Shown here one piece after another: positions 37,241 to 45,811 of a DNA stretch of 64,000 bases; positions within the stretch are counted from its first letter, which is position 1; every line of letters starts with the position of its first letter. This stretch comes from Ancylobacter dichloromethanicus. Lineage in GTDB: Bacteria; Pseudomonadota; Alphaproteobacteria; Rhizobiales; Xanthobacteraceae. The stretch covers positions 30,900 to 94,899 of the forward strand of contig NZ_JAHBGC010000009.1 in NCBI RefSeq assembly GCF_018390645.1, written 5' to 3'. Made by a program: the position numbers and the translations under genes. Under the pieces are notes generated by a model. It did no database searches, was not told the origin of the DNA, and saw only the letters and a list, made by a program, of their open reading frames with translations.

Positions 37241-37310
37241 GATACTGGGTTAGCGTGCCCGCCGGCGCCGCGCATGTGAATTTTCGATGACACGAAGGCT
37301 TCGGCGCGCT

Positions 37311-38177
37311 TCAGGCGGCTTCGACCACCGGCATGGCCAGCGCCGCCCGCAGCATTTCGGCGAGCCGGCGGGCGGCGGAGGAGGCGGCCGGGGCGAGGAA
37401 CAGGGCGATTTCGATGTCGGGCATCGGCGGCAGCCCTTCTGCAGGGCCGAGACGGCGCCAGTCCGGGGGAGCGGCGCATTCCGGCAGGGCGGTGATGCAC
37501 AATCCGGTCTCGATCGCCGCGTGGATGCCGCCCTGGGAGGAGGAGGTGCAGGCCACGCGCCAGCTCAGCCCGGCCTTGTCGAGGCTGGAGGCGATGTGCG
37601 GGCGCACGCGGCAGCCGGTGGGAAACAGTGCCAGCGGCAGCGGCGAACTGCGCTCGGGCCGGTAGCCGCGCGCCGCCAGCCAGAGCAACTTCTCGCGCTT
37701 GATGAGTTCCCCGGTCGGCCGGGCGCTGTCGCGCGTCAGCAGCGCGACGTCGATATGGCCTCGATCGACTTCCGGCTCGATGTGCTTCGAAAGGTCACAG
37801 CGGATGGAGATCTCGACACGCGGATAGGCGGCGGCGAAGCGGGCGATGGTCGGGGTGAAATAGGCGTCGACATAATCGTCGGGCATGCCGACTCGCACGC
37901 TGCCCTCCGGCGTGCCGCCCTTCAGGTCGGCCAGCGCCTCGCTCTCATAGGAAAGCAGCCGGCGGGCATGGGCGACCAGGCGTTCGCCGGTCTCGGTGAG
38001 CGAGATGCCGCGGCGCGAGCGCTCCAGCAGGCGCACGCCGAGATTGTCCTCGAGCTGGGCAATGCGGGCGGAGACCGCCGACTGGGTACGGCCGACGCGG
38101 TCGGCGGCGGCGGTGAACCCGCCCGTGTCGACAATGGCAATCAGCATGCCGAGCGATTCGGTGTCGAGATGTCGCAT
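37311..38177 (-). CDS. LysR family transcriptional regulator
   Basis: 288 residues. The N-terminal winged HTH is LDTESLGMLIAIVDTGGF, then AAADRVGRTQSAVSARIAQLE and LGVRLLERSRRGISLT. The C-terminal effector domain starts near residue 90 (GSVRVGMPDDYVDAYF). The ligand is unknown. It is divergent from the drug/metabolite-type transporter at 38403 with 225 bases between, the usual layout when a LysR protein controls its neighbour. Confidence 0.92.
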   Translation of the reverse strand: MRHLDTESLGMLIAIVDTGGFTAAADRVGRTQSAVSARIAQLEDNLGVRLLERSRRGISLTETGERLVAHARRLLSYESEALADLKGGTPEGSVRVGMPDDYVDAYFTPTIARFAAAYPRVEISIRCDLSKHIEPEVDRGHIDVALLTRDSARPTGELIKREKLLWLAARGYRPERSSPLPLALFPTGCRVRPHIASSLDKAGLSWRVACTSSSQGGIHAAIETGLCITALPECAAPPDWRRLGPAEGLPPMPDIEIALFLAPAASSAARRLAEMLRAALAMPVVEAA

Positions 38178-38402
38178 CGCGCCCTCCGGTCCGCCGGGTG
38201 AGGATGGTCGTGCCCTTGCGGCACGCCGGTCTTAATATCAGAATTATCGATGAATTGACAAAATAAACTCGCTTTCGCGATGCGTGTCGCCGCGCTAGAC
38301 AGGTTTTGCTGGGATGAGCCCCCGCTTCCGCGCCGCTACGAGCGATCGGAGGCCGGCCCATTCTGCTCTTTTTCGCAATAATTGCACCTGTCGAGTTCGG
38401 CA
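38178..38402. promoter_or_regulatory. Divergent promoter region, LysR / EamA transporter
   Basis: 225 bases. An AT-rich core near 38230-38275 contains ATCAGAATTATCGATGAATT, which includes LysR-type T-N11-A possibilities. No exact operator can be fixed by eye. Confidence 0.45.
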
Positions 38403-39419
38403 ATGTCCCCGCCCCCCGCCGCCGTGATCGCGCCCTCGATCGGGGCGATACCCGCTTCCCCCCCGGCCGCTGTCTCGGAGACGCAGCTGCGGCGGCAGGC
38501 CTTTCTCGCCGCGATCCTGGCGGCGATGTGCATCGGCTGTTCGGCCCCGCTGGTGCGGCTGGCCGATGCCGGCCCCGCCGCCATCGGCTTCTGGCGCCTT
38601 TTCTTCGCGCTCGGCCCGTCGCTGGTCTGGGCCTATGCCGAACATCGCTCCTCGGTGCGCCGCGCCCGCCTCATCGGTGCCGCCGCCCTTCTTCCTTCGC
38701 GGCGGCAGGTGCTGCTGGCGATGCTGGCCGGGCTGTGCTTCGGCGGCGACCTCATCGTGTTCCACAAGGGTCTGGCGCAGACCAGCACGGCCAATGCGCT
38801 GCTGCTCGGCAACCTCGCCGTGGTGTTCGTGTTCACGTTCGGCTGGCTGATCCTGCGCGAGCGGCCGACGCGCGGGCTCATAGTGGCGCTGGTGATGGCG
38901 CTGACCGGGACAGCGATCATCATCGGCTCGAGCGCATGGCATGCCAATGGCGCCGGCGTGCGCCCGGTCAGCGTCATCGGCGATCTGCTCTGCGTCGCGG
39001 CGGCACTGTTCTATGCCGGCTACATGCTGTTCACGCGGGCGGTTCGCCGGGCGGGCCGGGGCGAGGCGGTGCCTCTCGGCGGCGGCATGGTGTCGGTCAT
39101 CGCCAGCGCGACCGGCGCGTCGCTCTGCCTCGGCTGGGCAGTGACGACCGGTGAGACGCTGATTCCCCAGTCGCTCCAGGGGCTTCTCGCGGTGATCGGG
39201 CTGGGCCTCATCGCCCATGCCGCCGGGCAGGGGCTCGCCACCTTCGCGCTTGGCCGGTTGCCGGCGGGGGTCATCTCGCTCGTGCTGCTGCTGCAGATCG
39301 TGGTCGGCGTCTCGCTGGCGGCGCTGCTGTTCGGCGAGTTGCCCTCGCTCGCCGTGTTTGTCGGCGGCCTGCTGGTGGTCGCCGGCGTCGCCAACGCCCG
39401 GCCGGGCGGCCCCGGCTGA
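38403..39419 (+). CDS. EamA/DMT family transporter
   Basis: 338 residues with ten hydrophobic segments in two EamA halves. The first half opens FLAAILAAMCIGCSAPLVRLADAG and the second GDLLCVAAALFYAGYMLFTRA. DMT proteins export amino acids, metabolites or drugs; the substrate here is unknown. The first ~35 residues are Pro/Ala-rich. ATG 38403 is preferred over an in-frame TTG at 38382. It is probably regulated by the divergent LysR protein. Confidence 0.88.
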   Translation: MSPPPAAVIAPSIGAIPASPPAAVSETQLRRQAFLAAILAAMCIGCSAPLVRLADAGPAAIGFWRLFFALGPSLVWAYAEHRSSVRRARLIGAAALLPSRRQVLLAMLAGLCFGGDLIVFHKGLAQTSTANALLLGNLAVVFVFTFGWLILRERPTRGLIVALVMALTGTAIIIGSSAWHANGAGVRPVSVIGDLLCVAAALFYAGYMLFTRAVRRAGRGEAVPLGGGMVSVIASATGASLCLGWAVTTGETLIPQSLQGLLAVIGLGLIAHAAGQGLATFALGRLPAGVISLVLLLQIVVGVSLAALLFGELPSLAVFVGGLLVVAGVANARPGGPG

Positions 39420-39496
39420 GCCCCGGCAACGTGCCGAACGGGCTTGCGCGGCCGCGACGGGAGGGCTACGTCCTGCCGGAGCCAAGGAGCACGACG

Positions 39497-39835
39497 ATGC
39501 AGCCCAATCCCTTCGGTGGCGTGATCGAGGATCTCACGGTCGCGGAGGTCAAGGCCGGCCTCGACGACGGCACCATCCTTCTGGTGGACGTGCGCGAGCC
39601 GAACGAGACCGCCGCCGAGCGCATTCCCGGCGCCGTCGAATTCCCGCTATCGACCTTCGACGCGGCCGCCCTGCCTGATCCCGGCGACAAGACGCTGGTC
39701 TTCTCCTGCCGCTCGGGCCAGCGTTCGCAGAGGGCCGCCGCAGCAGCGCAGGCGGCCGGCGTTGACCTGCACCGCCACATGGCGGGCGGCATCCTCGCCT
39801 GGAAGGACGCGGGCTTTCCCACCGACAAGGGATGA
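39497..39835 (+). CDS. Single-domain rhodanese-like protein
   Basis: 112 residues. The one rhodanese domain has VDVREPNETAAERIPGAV and the active loop FSCRSGQRSQRA with catalytic Cys71. Such proteins carry sulfane sulfur as a persulfide. The ATG 39497 has AAGGAG upstream. It follows the transporter by 77 bases on the same strand and could be co-transcribed with it. Confidence 0.92.
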   Translation: MQPNPFGGVIEDLTVAEVKAGLDDGTILLVDVREPNETAAERIPGAVEFPLSTFDAAALPDPGDKTLVFSCRSGQRSQRAAAAAQAAGVDLHRHMAGGILAWKDAGFPTDKG

Positions 39836-39856
39836 GGGGCGCCGCCCTGGGCGTCT

Positions 39857-41236
39857 CTAACCGGTCAGCCGACCGATGACCTGCCGATTCGCCTCGATCA
39901 GCCGCTCGACCTGCGCCTCCGACGTGGCGGGCGAGGCCAGCATCATGTCGTGGAACGGCGAGATCAGCACCCCACGCACCAGCAGTGCGAGGTGTGTCGT
40001 CGCTTCCAGCGCCGGATAGTGCGCGCCCTTGGCCTGCCGCCCGTCGGTGAGCGGGAAGGGGGCGCGGACCACTTCCACCCGTGCCCCGCAGCGGGCGACG
40101 TGCCAGGGCAGCCGGGCATCCGCAAGCACGCCGGCAAGGCCGGCCTCCATGCGGTCGGCCAGCGCGTTCATCCGCTTATAGGCCGCTTCGGTCGCGACGT
40201 GTTCGAGTGTGGCGCGCAGCGCGGCGAGTTGCAGCGGACTGCCGGAGAGCGTCGTGCCCATGCCGGAGTGGCCATCCGGCCGGTTGGTGCGGGCGGCGCG
40301 GAAACGTTCGGCGACCTCTTCGCTCATGCCCCAGACGGCGGCCGGGACGCCACCGGCCACCGACTTGCCGGCGACGAGCATGTCGGGCTGCAGGCCATGT
40401 GTTCTCGTGTAGCCGCCGGGGCCGGTGGAGAGGGTGTGGGTCTCGTCGATCAGCAACAGCGTGCCGTGGCGGCGGGTAATGTCGCGCAGCCCCTCGTGGA
40501 AGCCGGGCTGCGGCAGCACCATCGCGCAATTGGTCATCACCGGCTCGGCGATGACGCAGGCCACCGTGCGGTCGGCAAGCGCCACCTCCAGCGCGTCGAG
40601 GTCGTTGAACGGCACGACGCGGGTGAGCTGGGAGAGGTCGCGCGGCTCGCCGATCAGCGCCGGCCGGTTGCCGACCCGTCCATCCGGTCCGATCTCGACG
40701 AAGGTCTCGTCCACCGCGCCGTGATAGGCGCCATCGAAGATTAGGATGCGCGGGCGCCCGGTGGCGGCGCGGGCGGCGCGCAGGGCGAAGCGGTTGGCGT
40801 CGGTGGCGGTAGTGGCGATCTGCCAGTAGGGCAGGCCGAAGCGCGCGCTCAGGAGATCGCCGACAATGCCGGCATCCGGGCTCGGCAGCATGGTGGCGAG
40901 GCCGGCCGTCGCCTGTCGTGCGAGAGCTTCGGCCACCGGCGCCGGCCCGTGGCCGAACAGCGAGGCGGTGTCGCCAAGGCAGAAATCATCATAGGCGTGC
41001 CCGTCGACGTCGATCAGCCGGGCGCCGCTGGCCTCGGCGATGACGAGCGGCACCGGGGTCGACCAGTCGACCATCCAGTGCATCGGCACGCCGTCGAGCA
41101 GATGGGCGGCCGCTCCCGCGGCGGCGCGCGTCCTGGGGCGGGTGCCGAGGTAGAGCGCCTCCGCCTCCGCCCGTAGCGCGGCGGTGCGGGCCGGGCTGAC
41201 GCCCGGTCCGTCCGGGATCGAGGTCACGGCATTCAT
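39857..41236 (-). CDS. Class III (PLP-dependent) aminotransferase, GSA-like
   Basis: 459 residues. Fold-type I class III aminotransferase: FDGAYHGAVDETFVE, then AVCVIAEPV-like VACVIAEPVMTNCAM, LLIDETHTLSTGPGG, and the PLP Lys in MLVAGKSVAGGVPAAVWG. The SGTTLSG-type GHSGMGTTLSGSPLQL is close to glutamate-1-semialdehyde aminomutase relatives, but THTL replaces the usual EVxxGFR, so the substrate differs. It lies 66 bases downstream of the putrescine-type aminotransferase on the same strand and is likely co-transcribed. The substrate is not identifiable; an amine or omega-amino acid is likely. Confidence 0.85.
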   Translation of the reverse strand: MNAVTSIPDGPGVSPARTAALRAEAEALYLGTRPRTRAAAGAAAHLLDGVPMHWMVDWSTPVPLVIAEASGARLIDVDGHAYDDFCLGDTASLFGHGPAPVAEALARQATAGLATMLPSPDAGIVGDLLSARFGLPYWQIATTATDANRFALRAARAATGRPRILIFDGAYHGAVDETFVEIGPDGRVGNRPALIGEPRDLSQLTRVVPFNDLDALEVALADRTVACVIAEPVMTNCAMVLPQPGFHEGLRDITRRHGTLLLIDETHTLSTGPGGYTRTHGLQPDMLVAGKSVAGGVPAAVWGMSEEVAERFRAARTNRPDGHSGMGTTLSGSPLQLAALRATLEHVATEAAYKRMNALADRMEAGLAGVLADARLPWHVARCGARVEVVRAPFPLTDGRQAKGAHYPALEATTHLALLVRGVLISPFHDMMLASPATSEAQVERLIEANRQVIGRLTG

Positions 41237-41302
41237 GTCCGGGCTCGTGCGTGTTGCTGCCTGGGGCCCATATAAGCATGTTTGCCGGTGAAGCGCCGCC
41301 TC

Positions 41303-42682
41303 TCAGCGCACCCAGCCCCAGCGCTTCAATTCGGCGTGGGTGTCGTCCAGCGTCTTGCGGGCGCTGGCGATGAGCTGGTCACACTCCTCATGCGAGATGA
41401 CCAGCGGCGGGGCGATGATCAGCCGGTCGCGCACGGCGCGCATCACCAGCCCGTTCTTGAACGAGAAGTCCCGGGCCAGTGTCCCGACCTTGCCGACATC
41501 GGGGAATCTGGTGCGGCCCGCCTTGTCCGGTGTCAGCTCGAGCGCGCCGACGAGGCCCATCATCGGCGCCTCGCCCACCAGCGGGTGCTCGGCCAGCGCG
41601 CTCCAGCGGGCCTTGAGATGGGGGCCGACATCGTCGGCCACCCGCCCGACGAGGTTCTCGCGCTGCATGATGGCGAGATTGGCCAGAGCGGCGGCGCAGG
41701 CGGCGGGGTGGCCGGAATAGGTGTAGCCATGGTTGAAGTCGCCGCCCTCCAGCAGAACCTCGGCCACACGGTCGGCGACCATCACGCCGCCGAGCGGCAT
41801 GTAGCCGGAGGTGATGCCCTTGGCCATGACGAGAATGTCCGGCTGGGTGCCGAAGGTCTCGCAGCCGAACCAATTGCCGGTGCGCCCGAAGCCGCAGATG
41901 ACCTCGTCGGAGATGAATAGGATGTCGCGCTCGCGGCAGATTCGGACGATCTCCGGCCAATAGGTGGCGGGCGGGATGATGACGCCGCCGGCGCCCTGGA
42001 TCGGCTCGGCAATGAAGGCGGCGATGCGGTCCTCGCCCATGGCGTCGATGGTCGCTTCCAGCGCGCGGGCGGTGCGCAGGCCGAATTCCTCCGGCGTCTC
42101 GCCCTGGCGCGCCTCGCCCCACCAATAGGGCTGGGCGATGTGGACGATGTCGGGAATGACCGCGCTCTGGCCGTGCATCGGCGCCATGCCGCCCAGGCTG
42201 CCGGCGGCGACGGTGGAGCCGTGATAGGCGTTGCGGCGGGAGATGATGATCTTCTTCTCCGGCTTCTCCGTGATCTGGAAATAGCGGCGGACCAGCTTGA
42301 TCACCGTGTCGTTGGATTCCGAGCCCGAACCGGTGAAGAACACCCGGTTGAACTGCGGCGGCGTCAGCTCGGCGAGCTTGGTCGCCAGCTCGATCACCGG
42401 CCGGTGGGTGGTCTTGAAGAAGGTGTTGTAGTAGGGCAGCTCGCGTAGCTGCACCGCCACCGCCTCGACGATTTCCTCGCGGCCATAGCCGACATTCACG
42501 CACCACAGGCCGGACATGCCGTCGAGGATGCGGTTGCCGTCGGAATCGGTCAGCCAGACCCCCTCCGCCTTGACCACGATGCGCGACCCCTCGGCGTTCA
42601 GCGATTTCATGTCGCTGAACGGGTGAAGGTGGTGGGCGGCATCGAGCGCACGCAGCTCGGCGGTGGATTTGGGCTGGGTCAT
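41303..42682 (-). CDS. Omega-aminotransferase, probably putrescine/polyamine:pyruvate (SpuC-like)
   Basis: 459 residues. A class III aminotransferase with HHLHPFSDMKSLNAEGSRIV at the start, GMSGLWCVNVGYGREEI, FFTGSGSESNDTVIKL, a ISRRNAYHGSTVAAGSLGG block, FISDEVICGFGRTGNWFG and PLP Lys in MAKGITSGYMPLGG. This matches putrescine/spermidine-pyruvate aminotransferases (SpuC group). The first step of polyamine catabolism fits the divergent glutamine-synthetase-like gene and potF. The ATG 42682 is chosen; a GTG at 42691 is in frame. It likely heads a two-gene operon. Confidence 0.88.
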   Translation of the reverse strand: MTQPKSTAELRALDAAHHLHPFSDMKSLNAEGSRIVVKAEGVWLTDSDGNRILDGMSGLWCVNVGYGREEIVEAVAVQLRELPYYNTFFKTTHRPVIELATKLAELTPPQFNRVFFTGSGSESNDTVIKLVRRYFQITEKPEKKIIISRRNAYHGSTVAAGSLGGMAPMHGQSAVIPDIVHIAQPYWWGEARQGETPEEFGLRTARALEATIDAMGEDRIAAFIAEPIQGAGGVIIPPATYWPEIVRICRERDILFISDEVICGFGRTGNWFGCETFGTQPDILVMAKGITSGYMPLGGVMVADRVAEVLLEGGDFNHGYTYSGHPAACAAALANLAIMQRENLVGRVADDVGPHLKARWSALAEHPLVGEAPMMGLVGALELTPDKAGRTRFPDVGKVGTLARDFSFKNGLVMRAVRDRLIIAPPLVISHEECDQLIASARKTLDDTHAELKRWGWVR

Positions 42683-42720
42683 GACGCGCACTCGCGGGAG
42701 GGAGGGATGGCAGGCCGCAG

Positions 42721-42734
42721 AATGTGATCACATT
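42721..42734. promoter_or_regulatory. Perfect 14-bp palindrome between divergent polyamine genes
   Basis: AATGTGATCACATT, perfectly symmetric, lies 39 bases upstream of the aminotransferase start and ~150 bases upstream of the glutamine-synthetase-like start. Its TGTGATCACA core resembles operators of FadR-type GntR regulators, and lacks the 6-base spacer of a CRP site. No regulator gene is adjacent, so the protein that binds is unknown. Confidence 0.6.
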
Positions 42735-42883
42735 TCACGTGCGTCAAGTCGTCCGGCATGGCAGAACTGCCGCCGGCGCGCCGGGCGGGCGTGGCAGGCG
42801 ACTTGCTGATGTTCGGCGGGCGGCTTGACCGCATCCCCCGCGCCGTGACCACAATTGACCTATCGACGTGTACCAGGTGGATC

Positions 42884-44293
42884 ATGCCATTGCCCGAAGC
42901 CGTGGGAGACGCCACGGCCGCTGCGCGCGAAACCGTCCCGCTGATCGACGATTTCGGCGCCTATGTCGCCGCCAACGGCGCGCCCGAAATTGTCGAGGTC
43001 CTGCTGCCCGATACCCACGGGGTACTGCGCGGCAAATGGATTCCCGGTGGCGCGGGTGGCAAGATCTGGGGTGACGGGGTCGCCATTCCACTCTCGATCT
43101 TCGGCCTCGACATATGGGGCCGCGAAGTCGAGGAGACCGGCATCCATATCGAGACCGGCGACCGCGACGGCATCTGCCGGCCGGTGCCCGGCACGCTGAC
43201 GCCGGTGCCATGGTCGCCGCGCCCGGCGGCGCAGGTGATGCTATCGATGTTCGAGCCGGACGGGCGGGGCGGCGAGCGGCCGTGGGATCTCGACCCGCGC
43301 CACAAGCTGGAGACGCAGGTGGCGCGCCTCGCCGCGCTGGGGCTTTATCCCTGTGTCGCCTTCGAGCTGGAATTTTACCTGCTGAAGCCCGCCGCGGGAC
43401 CCGATGGCGTGCCCGAGCCGGTGTTTCCCGCTTCCACCGCCGGGCCGGCGCGTCAGAACATGTATTCCATGTCCGATCTCGACGCCTATGCGCCGCTGCT
43501 GCACGACGTGCGCGAGGCCGCCCGCATCCAGGGCCTGCCGGCCGACACGGTGATCTCCGAGGCGGCGCCGGGCCAGTATGAGGTGAATCTCTACCACCGG
43601 CGCGACCCGATGGCGGCGGCGGACGACGCCATATTGCTGCGCCGGCTGATCGACGGCGTGGCCCGCAAGCACGGGGTGCGCGCCAGCTTCATGGCCAAGC
43701 CCTTCCTCGACTTCGCCGGCTCGGGCATGCATGTTCATGTGAGCCTGACCGATGGCGAGGGCCATAACGCCTTCGGCGCCGGCGAGGCGGGGGACCGCCT
43801 GCTGCGCCAGTGCGCGGCGGGGCTGCTGGAGACCATGGCCGACACCGCCGTGCTCTATGTGCCGAGCTATAACGGCTTCCGCCGGCTGGTGCCGGGCAGC
43901 TACGCCCCCACCAGCATCTCCTGGGGCTATGACAACCGGGCGGTGGCCGTGCGGGTGCCGAACGGGCCGCCCAAGGCGCGCCGGCTGGAGCACCGCATCG
44001 CCGGCGCCGACGCCCATCCCCATCTCGTGCTGGCGGCGATCCTCGCCGGCATGCTGGAAGGCATCGAGCGTGCGCTGGAGCCGCCGCCGCCGCTGACCGG
44101 CAACGCCTATGAGCAGGAGGCGCCGCATCTGTCCTACGACATGGGCGACGCCATCCGTGCCTTCGGCGGGTCGGATTTCGTGGCCCGGTCCTTCGGGACG
44201 GAATACCGGCGCGTGTTCACGATCATGAAGGAGGCGGAGCTCGCCGCGTTCGAGCGCCGCATCAACCCGCTGGAGTATGAGACTTATTTGTGA
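42884..44293 (+). CDS. Glutamine-synthetase family ligase, probably gamma-glutamylputrescine synthetase (PuuA-like)
   Basis: 469 residues. GS fold: a beta-grasp N-terminal part with VLLPDTHGVLRGKWIP, then the catalytic domain with FELEFYLL, a EAAPGQYEVNLYHR block, GSGMHVHVSLTDGEGHN (ATP/metal His) and RLEHRIAGADAHPHLVLAAILAG. The FELEFYLL and PGQYEVNL features fit GS-like enzymes that ligate glutamate to amines. The locus (SpuC-type aminotransferase, PotF) suggests polyamine use. The ATG 42884 has AGGTGG upstream; the frame also opens at 42758 without a ribosome site. It is followed by potF on the same strand. Confidence 0.87.
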   Translation: MPLPEAVGDATAAARETVPLIDDFGAYVAANGAPEIVEVLLPDTHGVLRGKWIPGGAGGKIWGDGVAIPLSIFGLDIWGREVEETGIHIETGDRDGICRPVPGTLTPVPWSPRPAAQVMLSMFEPDGRGGERPWDLDPRHKLETQVARLAALGLYPCVAFELEFYLLKPAAGPDGVPEPVFPASTAGPARQNMYSMSDLDAYAPLLHDVREAARIQGLPADTVISEAAPGQYEVNLYHRRDPMAAADDAILLRRLIDGVARKHGVRASFMAKPFLDFAGSGMHVHVSLTDGEGHNAFGAGEAGDRLLRQCAAGLLETMADTAVLYVPSYNGFRRLVPGSYAPTSISWGYDNRAVAVRVPNGPPKARRLEHRIAGADAHPHLVLAAILAGMLEGIERALEPPPPLTGNAYEQEAPHLSYDMGDAIRAFGGSDFVARSFGTEYRRVFTIMKEAELAAFERRINPLEYETYL

Positions 44294-44408
44294 GCGCGGC
44301 GGGGTTTGTGAGCACGGTCATGGCTTGAGCCGAATGCGGCGACGCTTTAGCCTTGTCGCCACACGCTTTTCACATCCACAACAAACCCACCTTCCCGAGG
44401 AGAATAGG

Positions 44409-45518
44409 ATGTCCCGCCTCCTTACCACAATCGCGGCAGGCCTTCTGTCCGCGCTGGCCATCGCGCCGGCGTCGGCGCAGGACAAGGTCGTGAACGTCTA
44501 CAACTGGTCCGACTATATCGACGAGTCGGTGCTGGAGGAGTTCACCAAGGAAACCGGCATCAAGGTCCGGTACGACGTGTTCGACTCGAACGAGGTGCTT
44601 GAGACCAAGCTGCTCGGCGGAAAGACAGGCTACGACGTGGTGGTGCCGACCGGCTCCTTCCTGCAGCGCCAGATCCAGGCCGGCGTGTTCCTGAAGCTGG
44701 ACAAGGCGAAGCTGCCGAACCTGCAATACCAGTGGCCGCTGATCTCCGACCGGCTCGCGGTCTACGATCCCGGCAACGAATATGCCGTGAACTATATGTG
44801 GGGCACCACCGGCATCGGCATGAATATCGACAAGGTGAAGGAGCGCCTCGGCGACATCCCGCTCAATAGCTGGGACATCATCTTCAAGCCGGAGATCCTC
44901 GGCAAGCTGAAGGATTGCGGTATCTACATGCTGGACGGCCCGGAGGAGATCATCCCGACCGCCCTGCGCTATCTCGGCAAGGACCCGAACTCGAAGGACC
45001 CGAAGGACATCGAGGAGGCGGGCAAGCTGCTGGCGCCGATCCGCCCCTTCATCAAGAAGTTCGACAGCTCGGGCTACATCAACGCGCTGGCGGGCGGCGA
45101 CATCTGCATCGCCACCGGCTGGTCGGGCGATGTGTTCCAGGCCAAGGCCCGCGCCGAGGAAGCGGCCGAGAAGACCGGCAAGCCGCCGATCAACATCGAG
45201 TACATCATCCCGAAGGAGGGTGCGCTCATGTGGTTCGACAACTTCGCCATCCCGAAGGATGCCCCGCACCCGGACGAGGCGCTCGCCTTCATCAACTACA
45301 TGATGAAGCCCGAGGTGGCGGCGAAGAACTCCAACTACATCTCTTACGCCAGCGGCAGCGAGGGCGCGCAGCAGTTCATCGACAAGGCGATCCTCGACAA
45401 TCCGGCGATCTACCCGGACAAGGAGACGCAGGAGAAGCTGTTCACCGTCACCACCTATCCGCAGAAGGTGCAGCGGGTCGTCACCCGCACCTGGAGCAAC
45501 TTCAAGCGCGGCCGATGA
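44409..45518 (+). CDS. potF: Periplasmic polyamine-binding protein (PotF type)
   Basis: 369 residues. A signal peptide ends near residue 23 (PASAQ). The mature protein starts VVNVYNWSDYIDESVLEEF, the PotD/PotF opening. GYDVVVPTGSFLQRQIQAGVFLKL and YMWGTTGIGMNIDKV follow, as does ALAGGDICIATGWSGDVFQA. It delivers putrescine-type polyamines to a PotGHI importer. The ATG 44409 has GAGGAG upstream. No permease or ATPase gene follows: a strong terminator comes 32 bases after the stop, so this binding protein must use components encoded elsewhere. Confidence 0.93.
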   Translation: MSRLLTTIAAGLLSALAIAPASAQDKVVNVYNWSDYIDESVLEEFTKETGIKVRYDVFDSNEVLETKLLGGKTGYDVVVPTGSFLQRQIQAGVFLKLDKAKLPNLQYQWPLISDRLAVYDPGNEYAVNYMWGTTGIGMNIDKVKERLGDIPLNSWDIIFKPEILGKLKDCGIYMLDGPEEIIPTALRYLGKDPNSKDPKDIEEAGKLLAPIRPFIKKFDSSGYINALAGGDICIATGWSGDVFQAKARAEEAAEKTGKPPINIEYIIPKEGALMWFDNFAIPKDAPHPDEALAFINYMMKPEVAAKNSNYISYASGSEGAQQFIDKAILDNPAIYPDKETQEKLFTVTTYPQKVQRVVTRTWSNFKRGR

Positions 45519-45550
45519 GCCAGATGTGAGCGGCGCTTCGAACTGATGCG

Positions 45551-45579
45551 AAAGGCCGGGCCCTGTGCCCGGCCTTTTT
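45551..45579 (+). terminator. Strong intrinsic terminator after potF
   Basis: An 11-bp perfect stem AAAGGCCGGGC / GCCCGGCCTTT with a 5-base loop, followed by further Ts (five in a row at 45575-45579). Confidence 0.9.
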
Positions 45580-45634
45580 GTTGGAGGCGAGGCCACGCGA
45601 CCGCCGTTTTTTTATCCGTGCCCGAGGACTGTCT

Positions 45635-45733
45635 TCCTGAGGTGCGCGCGTAACGCGCCTCGACGGATGTTCGTCAGGCACAGAGGTCCTGCGTGCTTCG
45701 AGGCCGGGCAAGCGCCCGGCACCTCAGCATGAC
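45635..45733. repeat. Rhizobiales-type palindromic intergenic repeat
   Basis: About 99 bases. Outer arms CTGAGGTGC (45637-45645) and GCACCTCAG (45719-45727) flank two inner hairpins, GCGCG-taa-CGCGC and CCGGGC-aa-GCGCCCGG. CTTCGAGGCC near 45697 pairs loosely with GCCTCGA near 45657. Elements of this shape are scattered between genes in this order. It occupies the ~290-base gap between potF and lpxXL. Confidence 0.7.
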
Positions 45734-45811
45734 GGAGGGGCGTCATCATGCGGGCCGCGCGCCGCGCGAGTGGGATGACAGGCCTGAGAAGCGTGATCCG
45801 TCTGCGGCGCC

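Noticed and set aside
42721..42734. CRP-binding site
   Set aside because: The half sites TGTGA and TCACA overlap with no 6-base spacer, so CRP would not fit in the usual way.
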